Shown here: piece after piece, positions 42,506-50,194 of the stretch
Layout: each line of letters begins with the position of its first letter
Position numbering within the stretch: position 1 is the first letter of the stretch
Assembly: GCF_001519055.1 (NCBI RefSeq)
Contig: NZ_KQ954288.1
Span: 62,001 to 126,000 of the forward strand
Source of the DNA: Novosphingobium sp. Fuku2-ISO-50
GTDB lineage: Bacteria; Pseudomonadota; Alphaproteobacteria; Sphingomonadales; Sphingomonadaceae
Direction: 5' to 3'
Length of the DNA: 64,000 nt
Made by a program: the position numbers and the translations under genes
Notes under the pieces: model-generated
Database searches by the model: none
Seen by the model: the letters and a program-made list of their open reading frames with translations, nothing else
Told to the model about the DNA's origin: nothing

Positions 42506-44215
42506 ATGTCGTCCAACCCCACGCGCGATGATTTCGCTGCGCTGCTCGACGAAACGCTCGGCCAGGCCGCCAATGGCGGCTTTGAAGGCCGCGTCGTCAA
42601 GGGCACCGTTACCGCCATTGAAAACGACAAGGCCGTGATCGACGTCGGCCTCAAGAGCGAAGGCCGCGTGCCGCTGCGCGAATTCGCCCCCGCCGGTCAG
42701 CCGCACGGCCTCAAGGTCGGCGACGAAGTCGAAGTCTATGTCGACCGCGTCGAAAACGCTGACGGCGAAGCAATGCTCAGCCGCGACCGCGCCCGCCGCG
42801 AAGCCGCCTGGGACAAGCTCGAAAACGAATTCGGCGAAGGCAAGCGCGTCGAAGGCGTGATCTTTGGCCGCGTCAAGGGCGGCTTCACTGTCGACCTCGA
42901 CGGCGCCGTGGCGTTCCTGCCCGGCTCGCAGGTCGACATCCGTCCGGTGCGCGACGTGCAGCCGCTGATGGACATCCCGCAGCCGTTCCAGATTCTCAAG
43001 ATGGATCGCCGCCGCGGCAACATCGTCGTTTCGCGCCGTGCGGTGCTGGAAGAAACCCGCGCCGAACAGCGCTCGGGCCTGATCCAGAACCTCAAGGAAG
43101 GCCAGATCATCGAAGGCGTGGTCAAGAACATCACCGATTACGGTGCGTTCGTCGACCTCGGCGGCATCGACGGCCTGCTCCATGTCACCGACATGAGCTA
43201 CAAGCGCGTCAACCACCCGTCGGAAGTGATCGCCATCGGCGACACCGTGCGCGTCCAGATCATCCGCATCAACCAGGACACGCAGCGCATCAGCCTCGGC
43301 ATGAAGCAGCTTGAAAGCGATCCGTGGGAAGGCGTTGCCGCCAAGTACCCGGTCGGCGCCAAGCTGTCGGGCACGGTCACGAACATCACCGAATATGGTG
43401 CCTTCGTCGAACTCGAAGCCGGCATCGAAGGCCTGGTCCACGTTTCGGAAATGAGCTGGACCAAGAAGAACGTCCACCCCGGCAAGATCGTTTCGACGAG
43501 CCAGGAAGTCGACGTCATGGTGCTCGAAGTCGACAGCGACAAGCGCCGCATCTCGCTGGGCCTCAAGCAGGCGCAGCAGAACCCCTGGGAAGGCTTTGCC
43601 GAACGTCACCCGGTCGGCTCGGTCGTCGAAGGCGAAGTCAAGAACGCGACCGAATTCGGTCTGTTCATCGGCCTCGACGGCGACGTCGACGGCATGGTGC
43701 ACATGTCGGACATCGCCTGGGGCATTTCGGGCGAAGACGCGCTGGCGCTTCACCGCAAGGGCGAACAGGTCAAGGCCGTGGTTCTCGACGTCGATGTCGA
43801 CAAGGAACGCATCAGCCTTGGCATGAAGCAGCTTGAAAAGGGCGCTCCGGCGGCCGGCGGCACCACCGCTTCGTCGGGCGGCAATGCCCTGCGTCGCGGC
43901 GAAGTCATCACCGTCACCGTGCTCGAAGTCCGCGATGGCGGCCTCGAAGTGCAGGCCGGCGAAGACGGCGCGACCGGCTTCATCAAGCGCAGCGACCTTG
44001 GCCGCGACCGCGACGAACAGCGCCCCGACCGTTTCCAGGTCGGCCAGAAGCTCGACGCGATGGTCACCGGCTTCGATCGCTCGAAGAAGCCGACTTTCTC
44101 GGTCAAGGCTCGCCAGCTCGCCGAAGAAAAGGAAGCCGTGGAACAGTACGGCTCGTCGGATGCCGGCGCTTCGCTGGGCGACATCCTCGGCGCAGCCCTC
44201 AAGGCGCAGCGCTAA
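42506..44215 (+). CDS. rpsA: 30S ribosomal protein S1
   Basis: A 569-residue protein with six S1 RNA-binding repeats, which helps the ribosome bind mRNA. Repeats begin near KGTVTAIENDKAVIDVG, EGVIFGRVKGGFTVDL, EGVVKNITDYGAFVDLGGIDGLLHV, GTVTNITEYGAFVELEAGIEGLVHV, GEVKNATEFGLFIGLDG and VTVLEVRDGGLEVQ. The start MSSNPTRDDFAALLDE at 42506 fits the alphaproteobacterial family. Codon usage is strongly biased, as in highly expressed genes. cmk, the usual upstream neighbour, is absent. S1 commonly represses its own translation through the leader. Confidence 0.98.
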   Translation: MSSNPTRDDFAALLDETLGQAANGGFEGRVVKGTVTAIENDKAVIDVGLKSEGRVPLREFAPAGQPHGLKVGDEVEVYVDRVENADGEAMLSRDRARREAAWDKLENEFGEGKRVEGVIFGRVKGGFTVDLDGAVAFLPGSQVDIRPVRDVQPLMDIPQPFQILKMDRRRGNIVVSRRAVLEETRAEQRSGLIQNLKEGQIIEGVVKNITDYGAFVDLGGIDGLLHVTDMSYKRVNHPSEVIAIGDTVRVQIIRINQDTQRISLGMKQLESDPWEGVAAKYPVGAKLSGTVTNITEYGAFVELEAGIEGLVHVSEMSWTKKNVHPGKIVSTSQEVDVMVLEVDSDKRRISLGLKQAQQNPWEGFAERHPVGSVVEGEVKNATEFGLFIGLDGDVDGMVHMSDIAWGISGEDALALHRKGEQVKAVVLDVDVDKERISLGMKQLEKGAPAAGGTTASSGGNALRRGEVITVTVLEVRDGGLEVQAGEDGATGFIKRSDLGRDRDEQRPDRFQVGQKLDAMVTGFDRSKKPTFSVKARQLAEEKEAVEQYGSSDAGASLGDILGAALKAQR

Positions 44216-44225
44216 TACCCGCCGC

Positions 44226-44313
44226 CATCACGGGATTCGCTCCCGTGATGGGCCGGCAGGCATGCCGTCTGCAAAAATCGACGAAAGCCCGCCCCCGCAA
44301 AGGGCGGGCTTTT
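44226..44313 (+). terminator. rpsA downstream hairpins and terminator
   Basis: A 10-bp stem (44226-44235 with 44241-44250, loop TTCGC) lies 10 nt after the rpsA stop. A classic terminator follows: an 11-bp stem (44284-44294 with 44302-44312) ending in a T tract. The gloB promoter starts inside its T tract. Confidence 0.85.
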
Positions 44314-44340
44314 GCTTTGTCACGCACACTCGGCTAGGGT
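44312..44340 (+). promoter_or_regulatory. Predicted gloB promoter
   Basis: TTGCTT (44312-44317) and TAGGGT (44335-44340) are spaced by 17 nt, the same form as before rpsA and purB. The ATG is 33 nt further. Confidence 0.5.
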
Positions 44341-44373
44341 CGGCCGCGAAACAGTGCAAAGACCCGGCCAACC

Positions 44374-45138
44374 ATGTCGCTTATCGTCCACCAGTTCCCC
44401 TGCCTGTCCGACAATTACGGCTATCTCGTGCATGATCCGCAAAGCGGGGAAACCGTGGCAATCGATACGCCCGATGCCGATGCCTATCTTGCCGAGGCGG
44501 AAAAACGGGGGTGGCAGATCACGCAGATCTGGAACACCCACTGGCACCCCGACCACGCCGGGGGCAACGAGGCGATCAAGGCACAGACCGGTTGTCTGGT
44601 AGTCGCGCCCGAAGGCGATGCCGCGCGGATTGCCGCGATCGACCGCACCGTCGAACAGGGCGACATTGTTGCGCTGGGCGCCTTTGAAGCGACGGTTATC
44701 GATGTCGGGGGGCACACCCTGGGCCATGTCGCCTATTACCTGCCCGGCGCGGAAATCGCCTTTGTCGGCGACAGCCTGTTCGCGCTCGGCTGCGGGCGGA
44801 TGTTCGAAGGCACTGCGGCGCAGTTCTGGGACAGCCTGAAGCGAATCAAGGCGCTGCCGCCGCAAACGCTGATCTATTGCGCGCATGAATATACGGCAGG
44901 CAACGCGCGCTTTGCGCTCCATGCCGACCCGGACAATGTCGAGCTGGCCGCCTATGTCACCGAGATCGAGGCCAAGCGGGCGCGCGGCGAACCAACCGTT
45001 CCCACACGTCTTGAACGCGAACTCGCCACCAATCCCTTTCTTCGCGCCGACGATCCCGCCATGCAACAACGCTGGGGCGGCGGCGATGCCGTCGCAACCT
45101 TTGCCGCCTTGCGCGCGGCCAAGGACAGCTTTCGCTGA
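44374..45138 (+). CDS. gloB: Hydroxyacylglutathione hydrolase (glyoxalase II)
   Basis: A 254-residue metallo-beta-lactamase-fold enzyme that hydrolyses S-lactoylglutathione to lactate and glutathione in methylglyoxal detoxification. The binuclear metal motif THWHPDHAGGN gives His56, His58, Asp60 and His61. GGHTLGHVAYY and VGDSLFALGCGRMFEG supply further ligands, and CAHEYTAGNARFA with a C-terminal HAGH-type domain marks GloB. It is followed 20 nt later by a LacI-type regulator gene on the same strand. Confidence 0.96.
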   Translation: MSLIVHQFPCLSDNYGYLVHDPQSGETVAIDTPDADAYLAEAEKRGWQITQIWNTHWHPDHAGGNEAIKAQTGCLVVAPEGDAARIAAIDRTVEQGDIVALGAFEATVIDVGGHTLGHVAYYLPGAEIAFVGDSLFALGCGRMFEGTAAQFWDSLKRIKALPPQTLIYCAHEYTAGNARFALHADPDNVELAAYVTEIEAKRARGEPTVPTRLERELATNPFLRADDPAMQQRWGGGDAVATFAALRAAKDSFR

Positions 45139-45158
45139 ACCGATGGGCCAACACGACC

Positions 45159-46196
45159 ATGCCTGAAAAACGCCCTGAAAACCGAATCGTGCGCGTCACG
45201 TCGTTCGACGTCGCCGAAGCCGCCGGGGTCAGCCAGTCGACGGTCAGCCGCGCGCTCGCCGGCGATACCTCGATCAGCGAGCCGACGCGCAAACGCGTGA
45301 CCGAAGCCGCGCTGCGGCTCAATTACCAGGTCGACGAAAATGCCGCCCGGCTGCGGCGCGGACGCACCGGCACGCTGGCGCTGGTGATGATCTGCCGCCA
45401 CGGACAGGATCGCAAGGATCTCAATCCGTTCTATTTCGCCCTGCTCGGCAGCACGTGCGCCGCTGCCGCCGCGCGTGGCTACGAAGTGCTCGTCGCGTTT
45501 CAGGACAGCCCTGCCAATTTCTGGGGCCGCTATCAGGAACGGCGCAAGGCCGATGGCATGATCGTCATCGGCACGAGCGAAAATACCGAGGCGTGGGACT
45601 ATTTCGGCACGCTCGGCGAAGGCACCAACTGGGTCTGCTGGGGCGCGCCAAGCGATGATTTTCCCTGGGTGCGCAGCGACAATCATGCGGGCGCGATGCT
45701 CGCCACGCGGCACATGCTGGTACACGGGTACAGGAATATCGTCTGCCTCGGCTCGGAAACATCGCCGCAGCGTCAGTTCAAGGAACGCTATGACGGCTAT
45801 GCCGACGCCATGCGCGATGCCGGGCTCGAACCCTTTCTGCAACGCATCGAACGCGGACAACCACGCGAGGAACAGGGCCGACTGGCCGCAGCCGCGCTCG
45901 TTGAAAGCGGGCGCCCGTTCGACGGGATCTTTGGCGTCAGCGACGAAATCGCGCTCGGCGCGCTCAAGGAACTGGCCTCGCGCGGGTATCGCATTCCCGA
46001 AGACGTCGGCGTGGTCGGATTTGACGGCGTGCGCGCGGGCGCGTGGTCGGCGCCGCCACTGACCACGGTCGAATCCGATTTCGAAGTCGCCGGGTCGCTG
46101 CTGGTCGACCGTCTGATCGCCACGATCGGCGGCGAAGCCCCCTCTCCCCGCCGCGTTCCGGTGCGGCTCGTGGTGCGCGGGTCGACGCGTCCATGA
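45159..46196 (+). CDS. LacI-family transcription regulator
   Basis: A 345-residue regulator with an N-terminal helix-turn-helix (TSFDVAEAAGVSQSTVSRALAGDTSISEPTRKRV). A periplasmic-binding-protein-like sugar-sensing domain follows, with FDGIFGVSDEIALGALKEL and VGVVGFDG. Such proteins usually repress carbohydrate genes and release DNA when the sugar binds. No sugar operon is adjacent, so the target cannot be read from context. Its stop overlaps the next start by four bases (ATGA). Confidence 0.92.
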   Translation: MPEKRPENRIVRVTSFDVAEAAGVSQSTVSRALAGDTSISEPTRKRVTEAALRLNYQVDENAARLRRGRTGTLALVMICRHGQDRKDLNPFYFALLGSTCAAAAARGYEVLVAFQDSPANFWGRYQERRKADGMIVIGTSENTEAWDYFGTLGEGTNWVCWGAPSDDFPWVRSDNHAGAMLATRHMLVHGYRNIVCLGSETSPQRQFKERYDGYADAMRDAGLEPFLQRIERGQPREEQGRLAAAALVESGRPFDGIFGVSDEIALGALKELASRGYRIPEDVGVVGFDGVRAGAWSAPPLTTVESDFEVAGSLLVDRLIATIGGEAPSPRRVPVRLVVRGSTRP

Positions 46197-46681
46197 TCAC
46201 GGCGCGGGTCGCAACGGCAACCGATGCCGACGCGATCTGGGCCATACTCGAACCGGTGATCCGCGCGGGCGAGACTTATGCGTTCGACCGCGCCCTGCCG
46301 CGCGACGCGGCGCTGGCCTATTGGATGGGCCTGGATCGCACAACTCTGGTCGCCGTCGATGGCACAGGACTGGTGCTCGGCACGTATACCTTGCGCGCCA
46401 ATCAGGCCGGCGGCGGGGCCCATGTCGCCAATTGCGGCTATATGGTTGCCGGTCATGCCGCCCGTCGCGGTGTGGGCCGCATCATGGCCGAAGACTCCTT
46501 CGCCCGCGCCCGCGCCGAGGGCTTTACCGCGATGCAGTTCAATTTCGTGATCGCAAGCAACACCCGTGCGATCGCGCTGTGGCAATCGCTGGGCTTTGCC
46601 ATAATCGGGCGCCAACCCGCCGCTTTCACGCACCCCCGCCTCGGCCCGGTCGACGCCCTGATCATGCACCGCGTGCTCTGA
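46193..46681 (+). CDS. GNAT-family N-acetyltransferase
   Basis: A 162-residue acetyltransferase with the acetyl-CoA motif GHAARRGVGRIMAEDSFARA and NTRAIALWQSLGF. The start overlaps the lacI-family stop (ATGA), so the two are translated together. It resembles phosphinothricin-type or L-amino-acid acetyltransferases in the opening ARVATATDADAIWAIL; the substrate is unknown. A bidirectional terminator follows directly. Confidence 0.9.
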   Translation: MITARVATATDADAIWAILEPVIRAGETYAFDRALPRDAALAYWMGLDRTTLVAVDGTGLVLGTYTLRANQAGGGAHVANCGYMVAGHAARRGVGRIMAEDSFARARAEGFTAMQFNFVIASNTRAIALWQSLGFAIIGRQPAAFTHPRLGPVDALIMHRVL

Positions 46682-46683
46682 GC

Positions 46684-46724
46684 AAAAAAGAGGGGCCCCG
46701 CCGTTACCGGGGGGCCCTCTTTTT
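46684..46724. terminator. Bidirectional terminator between GNAT gene and atpF
   Basis: An AAAAAGAGGGGCCCC arm pairs with GGGGCCCTCTTTTT across a short loop, giving T tracts on both strands. It serves the acetyltransferase gene on the plus strand and the ATP synthase operon on the minus strand. Confidence 0.9.
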
Positions 46725-46747
46725 ATCGGGTCTACGATGCGGACCGA

Positions 46748-47263
46748 TCAGTTGACCAGGCCGTTGATCGCTCCGTTGACCAGCGTCTGGTCCGCATCCG
46801 AACCAAGCCGGCCTGCAATCAATTGCGCGGCGGCGCCTGCGGCGGCGTCGACCGCGCGCTGGCGCAGTTCGTCGACCGCTGCGTGTTCGGCGGCGGCGAT
46901 CTTGTCAGACGCCATCTTTTCGCGGCGGCTGATCACGGCTGCGGTATCCTTGGCGGCGCGCGCGACGATCGCTTCGGCTTCGTGCCGGGCATGGTCGAGC
47001 ATCGCTTCGGCGTCCTTTTCGGCGCTGGCGATGCGCGCGGCATAATCGGCGCGCAGCTTCTCAGCCTCGGCGCGCAGCACGCGAGCTTCTTCAAGCTGAT
47101 CGCGGATCGCGCTGATCTGCTTGTCGAGCCCCGACGTGATCAGTGCGGGAACCTTTTTCCACAGCATGATCAGGATCAGCACCGCCATCGAGGCGCTGAC
47201 GATCGCGACCGGGGGAATTGCTCCGAACAACAGCGGTTCGGCGACTTCGTGCAGCTCAGCCAT
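46748..47263 (-). CDS. atpF: F0F1 ATP synthase subunit b
   Basis: A 171-residue peripheral stalk subunit. One N-terminal membrane helix (VAIVSASMAVLILIMLWKKVP) is followed by a long alanine- and charge-rich coiled coil, with no cysteine. It forms a b-b' heterodimer with the preceding gene product, linking F0 to F1. The start overlaps the b' stop by 8 nt. It is the last gene of the operon before the bidirectional terminator. Confidence 0.94.
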   Translation of the reverse strand: MAELHEVAEPLLFGAIPPVAIVSASMAVLILIMLWKKVPALITSGLDKQISAIRDQLEEARVLRAEAEKLRADYAARIASAEKDAEAMLDHARHEAEAIVARAAKDTAAVISRREKMASDKIAAAEHAAVDELRQRAVDAAAGAAAQLIAGRLGSDADQTLVNGAINGLVN

Positions 47264-47750
47264 GAGCGAAAGCTCCCTTCACGGCGCCACGCGCGTCATC
47301 GGCGCTGACGGAAAGTCCGGCGACGCGCTGCGCGATGTCTTGCGTGACATCGGCGGCGATCACTTCGAATTCACCCAGCGCGGCTTTGCGCGCGTCGTTG
47401 ATGCGCGTTTCGGCAGCGCTCACTTGCGCATCGATACGCGCCGACGCGTCGGCCAGGCTGGTATAAGTCGCCTGCGCGGCCTGATGCTTGGCGGCAGAGA
47501 CCAGTTCGTGGGCACGGGCGCGTTGCTGCGCCTCGGTTTCGAACCAGGCTTCCTGTTCGGCCTCGGCGGCGGCGCGCCCGGCTTCGGCAGCGGCAAGATC
47601 GGCGGCGATGCGCTGGTTGCGGTCGGCCATGGTGGCCATGACCTTGGGCACCATTCCCCGACCGACGATGAAAAAAGTCAGGCCGAAAAACACCAGCATC
47701 CAGAAGACCTGGCTGAAATAGGTGTCGGCTAGCTGGCTGATCTGGGGCAT
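47256..47750 (-). CDS. atpG: F0F1 ATP synthase subunit b'
   Basis: A 164-residue second stalk subunit typical of alphaproteobacteria and cyanobacteria. The N-terminus MPQISQLADTYFSQVFWMLVFFGLTFFIVGRGMVPKV holds the single membrane helix, and the rest is a coiled coil. It is separated from atpE by 179 nt of hairpin-rich sequence, the longest gap within the operon. Confidence 0.94.
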   Translation of the reverse strand: MPQISQLADTYFSQVFWMLVFFGLTFFIVGRGMVPKVMATMADRNQRIAADLAAAEAGRAAAEAEQEAWFETEAQQRARAHELVSAAKHQAAQATYTSLADASARIDAQVSAAETRINDARKAALGEFEVIAADVTQDIAQRVAGLSVSADDARGAVKGAFAHG

Positions 47751-47840
47751 GACGGGTTCTTTTCGGGCGGGTTCGTCAATATGTGATTGCGCCGCTTTGC
47801 AAAAAGCAGCGCTCCCGGCTTTGGGGGCCTTGATGGATCA

Positions 47841-47919
47841 GGCGGCGACCGGCCAAGTGCCGGCCGCCAACCCCATCACCCCGGTTACCCGGGCAAAGAA
47901 CCGGGCCTTGTCGGCCCGG
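47841..47919 (-). other. Hairpin-rich spacer between atpE and atpG
   Basis: On the minus strand a 7-bp GC stem (47901-47907 with 47913-47919) lies 10 nt after the atpE stop and is followed by TTCTTT. A second stem (47841-47853 with 47859-47868, bulged) follows. It may act as a partial terminator or as a 3' block that stabilises the abundant atpE message. Confidence 0.6.
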
Positions 47920-47929
47920 CTCCGTCTGC

Positions 47930-48154
47930 TCACTTGAAGATGAGCAGCGCCGCGATCACGAACGAAAGCAGGCCGAGAAGTTCCGCACCGGCGAAACCGA
48001 TGAACAGGCGGCCCTGCTGGCTGTCAGCGGCGCCGGGGTTGCGCAGCGCGCCTTCGAGGAACTTGGCAAAAACGTTGCCCACACCGATCGAGGCGAGACC
48101 CGCACCGATTGCGGCCAGGCCGGCACCGAGCAGCTTTGCAGCTTCTGCGTCCAT
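47930..48154 (-). CDS. atpE: F0F1 ATP synthase subunit c
   Basis: A 74-residue two-helix proteolipid that forms the rotor ring. The first helix is glycine-rich ([19 protein letters not shown]), the polar loop carries [10 protein letters not shown], and the second helix contains the proton-carrying Glu in [14 protein letters not shown] sodium-binding pattern is not evident. ATG 48154 ([10 protein letters not shown]) follows atpB by 37 nt. Confidence 0.97.
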   Translation of the reverse strand: MDAEAAKLLGAGLAAIGAGLASIGVGNVFAKFLEGALRNPGAADSQQGRLFIGFAGAELLGLLSFVIAALLIFK

Positions 48155-48191
48155 TTCAAAAACTCCCTTAAAGATAACTGGGTGACAGGTT

Positions 48192-48977
48192 TCAGTGAAG
48201 GTTTTCCGCGTCATTGAGATAGACGCAGGTCAACAACGCAAAGACGTAGGCCTGAATGCCCGCGACCAGGATTTCCAGCGCGCAGATCCCGACCATCAGC
48301 ACAAAGCTGGGCACACCGGCAACCGCGAACAGGATCGGTCCGGCATTGCCCCCGCTGATCACAAAGCTCGACAGCACTTCGAGCAGCACGTGCCCGGCCA
48401 TCATCGCCACGAACAGTCGCAGGCCGAGCGAGAACGGACGCACCAGAAACGAGATCAGTTCGACGAAAAAGATCGGCGGGACCATCGCCACGGGCGTACC
48501 GTGCGGCACGAACAGCGAGAAAAAGTGCAGCTTGTGCTTGGCAAAGCCGACAACCAGCACGATCGCAAACGACATGATCGACAAAACGCCGGTCGCCGTG
48601 AAATGGCTGGTGAAAGTGAACGGATGAATGCCGAAAAGGCCCAGCGGCATCAGACCGAGGAAGTTGGCAAACAGAATGAACATGAACAGCGAGAAGATGT
48701 AAGGCACATACTTCTTGCCATTGGGGCCGACATTGGTCGCCAGCATGGAATCGATGAAGCCGGTAAAGCTTTCCACTGCCATTTGCCAACGGCCGGGAAC
48801 GACTTCGCGCTTCAACCCGCCAAGCACGAACACCACCAGCACCACAGTCGCCAGCGCCATCCACAACGCGGAATTGGTGAAAGCGACATTATGGCCTGCA
48901 ATCGCCCAGTTGCTCGAACCGAACAGCGGTTCGATGGCAAACTGGTGCATCGGATCGACTTTCGCTTCGACTGCCAC
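48192..48977 (-). CDS. atpB: F0F1 ATP synthase subunit a
   Basis: A 261-residue stator subunit forming the proton half-channels. The essential arginine is in [17 protein letters not shown], and the N-terminal [14 protein letters not shown] is typical of sphingomonads. A GTG at 48977 is preferred because AGGGA stands seven bases before it; ATG 48950 is the conservative alternative, and the longer frame to 49100 overlaps atpI. It follows atpI by 76 nt on the minus strand. Confidence 0.95.
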   Translation of the reverse strand: MAVEAKVDPMHQFAIEPLFGSSNWAIAGHNVAFTNSALWMALATVVLVVFVLGGLKREVVPGRWQMAVESFTGFIDSMLATNVGPNGKKYVPYIFSLFMFILFANFLGLMPLGLFGIHPFTFTSHFTATGVLSIMSFAIVLVVGFAKHKLHFFSLFVPHGTPVAMVPPIFFVELISFLVRPFSLGLRLFVAMMAGHVLLEVLSSFVISGGNAGPILFAVAGVPSFVLMVGICALEILVAGIQAYVFALLTCVYLNDAENLH

Positions 48978-49053
48978 GCTCAAGTCCCTGTCTGCTTTTC
49001 CATATCGAATGAAGCCCGCATTCAGCCCATGGCAAAAGCCGATCGCCCAGCGA

Positions 49054-49374
49054 TCACCCCCCACCCTGGCCCGAACGTCGGACGATGTTCCTGAAAGCAA
49101 CGAAAATTCCGAAGAACATCATTACCAACAGTCCCCATGGCCGTGTCCCGGCAAACTGGTCGATGACCCAGCCGAGAAACAGCCCCCCCAGTATGCCGCC
49201 CAAAAGATCCGCCAAAACCCGATTGCCTTCGCGATAGCTCGCGTCGGAACCTTCGGAATCCGGCGATGAAGACTTGCCTTCCTCGCGCTCGCGGGCTGCT
49301 TTCAGCCGGGCATCGAGCGATCGTGTACGCGCATCCTCGCCAATGGGTGTCATGTCGGACTGATCATCGTTCAT
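49054..49374 (-). CDS. atpI: ATP synthase-associated protein AtpI
   Basis: A 106-residue protein with an acidic N-terminal tail (MNDDQSDMTPIGED) and two membrane helices (VLADLLGGILGGLFLGWVID and PWGLLVMMFFGIFVAFRN). AtpI/AtpZ proteins head F0 operons and assist c-ring assembly or Mg2+ supply. AAGGA lies nine bases before the ATG at 49374. A -35 TTGACT and -10 TAAGGG spaced 17 nt are found at 49471-49499. Confidence 0.92.
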   Translation of the reverse strand: MNDDQSDMTPIGEDARTRSLDARLKAAREREEGKSSSPDSEGSDASYREGNRVLADLLGGILGGLFLGWVIDQFAGTRPWGLLVMMFFGIFVAFRNIVRRSGQGGG

Positions 49375-49470
49375 GCGCTGCAATCCTTCCGCAGATCGAC
49401 GGGCAAAAAACCCGGCACGACCCTTGTCGATGCGACACACGACCGACACAAGTCCGCCGAGAGCGCCTGC

Positions 49471-49499
49471 CCCTTAGGCGGGGGTAACATACGAGTCAA
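49471..49499 (-). promoter_or_regulatory. Predicted promoter of the F0 ATP synthase operon
   Basis: On the minus strand TTGACT (49494-49499) and TAAGGG (49471-49476) are 17 nt apart. The leader to atpI would be about 90 nt. Confidence 0.6.
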
Positions 49500-49604
49500 C
49501 CGCTACCGAAGTCGTCGTTCGCGCATTTGACAGACCGCTGTCCCAGCTTCGGGACTGGCGGAATCGCGTTGGCGATTCGTATGCGGGATGATGCCTGCCA
49601 AAGC

Positions 49605-49991
49605 TTATGGGCAGCGCGGATCGCGCAGCGGCGGGTTGGGCCCGCGCGTCTGCCATGTGCCGTCGGGAGCCTGATACTTTTCCCCCGGCGTCGTGTGCGA
49701 AATCAGCAGGCAGCCCGACGTCAGCGCATATTCCTCGATCGTCGCGTTGGCGGTCTTGGCCTTTTCGGCATAGACCGCGCGGCGGCGAATATTGATGTCT
49801 TCGATCGTTTTCTTCAGCTCGGGGCCCGGGGGGGTGACAAAGCCGAGATAGCCGTCGACCTTTTCGCCGACTTTCCCTTCGGATCGCGCGGCGGAATAGA
49901 CCGGGTCGCGCACTTGCGCCACGGCGGGGACTGCAACGAGCGTCGCCAGCGCGAGCGCGGCGGCAGAACGGAATGGGACAGGCAGCAGCAT
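49605..49991 (-). CDS. ydbL: YdbL-family (DUF1318) periplasmic protein
   Basis: A 128-residue protein with a signal peptide (SAAALALATLVAVPAVAQ, cleavage near residue 26) and the DUF1318 core YSAARSEGKVGEKVDGYLGFV, then INIRRRAVYAEKAK. In E. coli ydbL follows ydbH and ynbE, the same order as here. YdbL is a periplasmic partner of the YdbH bridge. Its start shares one base with the ynbE stop. Confidence 0.88.
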   Translation of the reverse strand: MLLPVPFRSAAALALATLVAVPAVAQVRDPVYSAARSEGKVGEKVDGYLGFVTPPGPELKKTIEDINIRRRAVYAEKAKTANATIEEYALTSGCLLISHTTPGEKYQAPDGTWQTRGPNPPLRDPRCP

Positions 49992-50194
49992 CAGAAAATC
50001 TCCGCGTTCTTGTCGATCGTCTGGGCGGCGTCGCCAGACAGGCGATAGACCACTTCCTGTTTGATATTGACGTTAAGCTCGATCACGATCGGTTTCTCCG
50101 GCGCCTTGACCGTAATACATCCGCCAAGCCCCTGTGTCAGACATGCGCCCGCAAGGATGAGGCAGGTTCGGGACGTCGGTCGCACTCTGGTCAT
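49991..50194 (-). CDS. ynbE: YnbE-like lipoprotein
   Basis: A 67-residue lipoprotein with lipobox GLGGC (Cys26) and a mature sequence of about 40 residues with a central IVIELNVNIKQEVVYRL. YnbE is an outer-membrane lipoprotein that works with YdbH in transport of phospholipid between membranes. It overlaps the ydbH stop by four bases (ATGA) and ydbL by one. Confidence 0.88.
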   Translation of the reverse strand: MTRVRPTSRTCLILAGACLTQGLGGCITVKAPEKPIVIELNVNIKQEVVYRLSGDAAQTIDKNAEIF

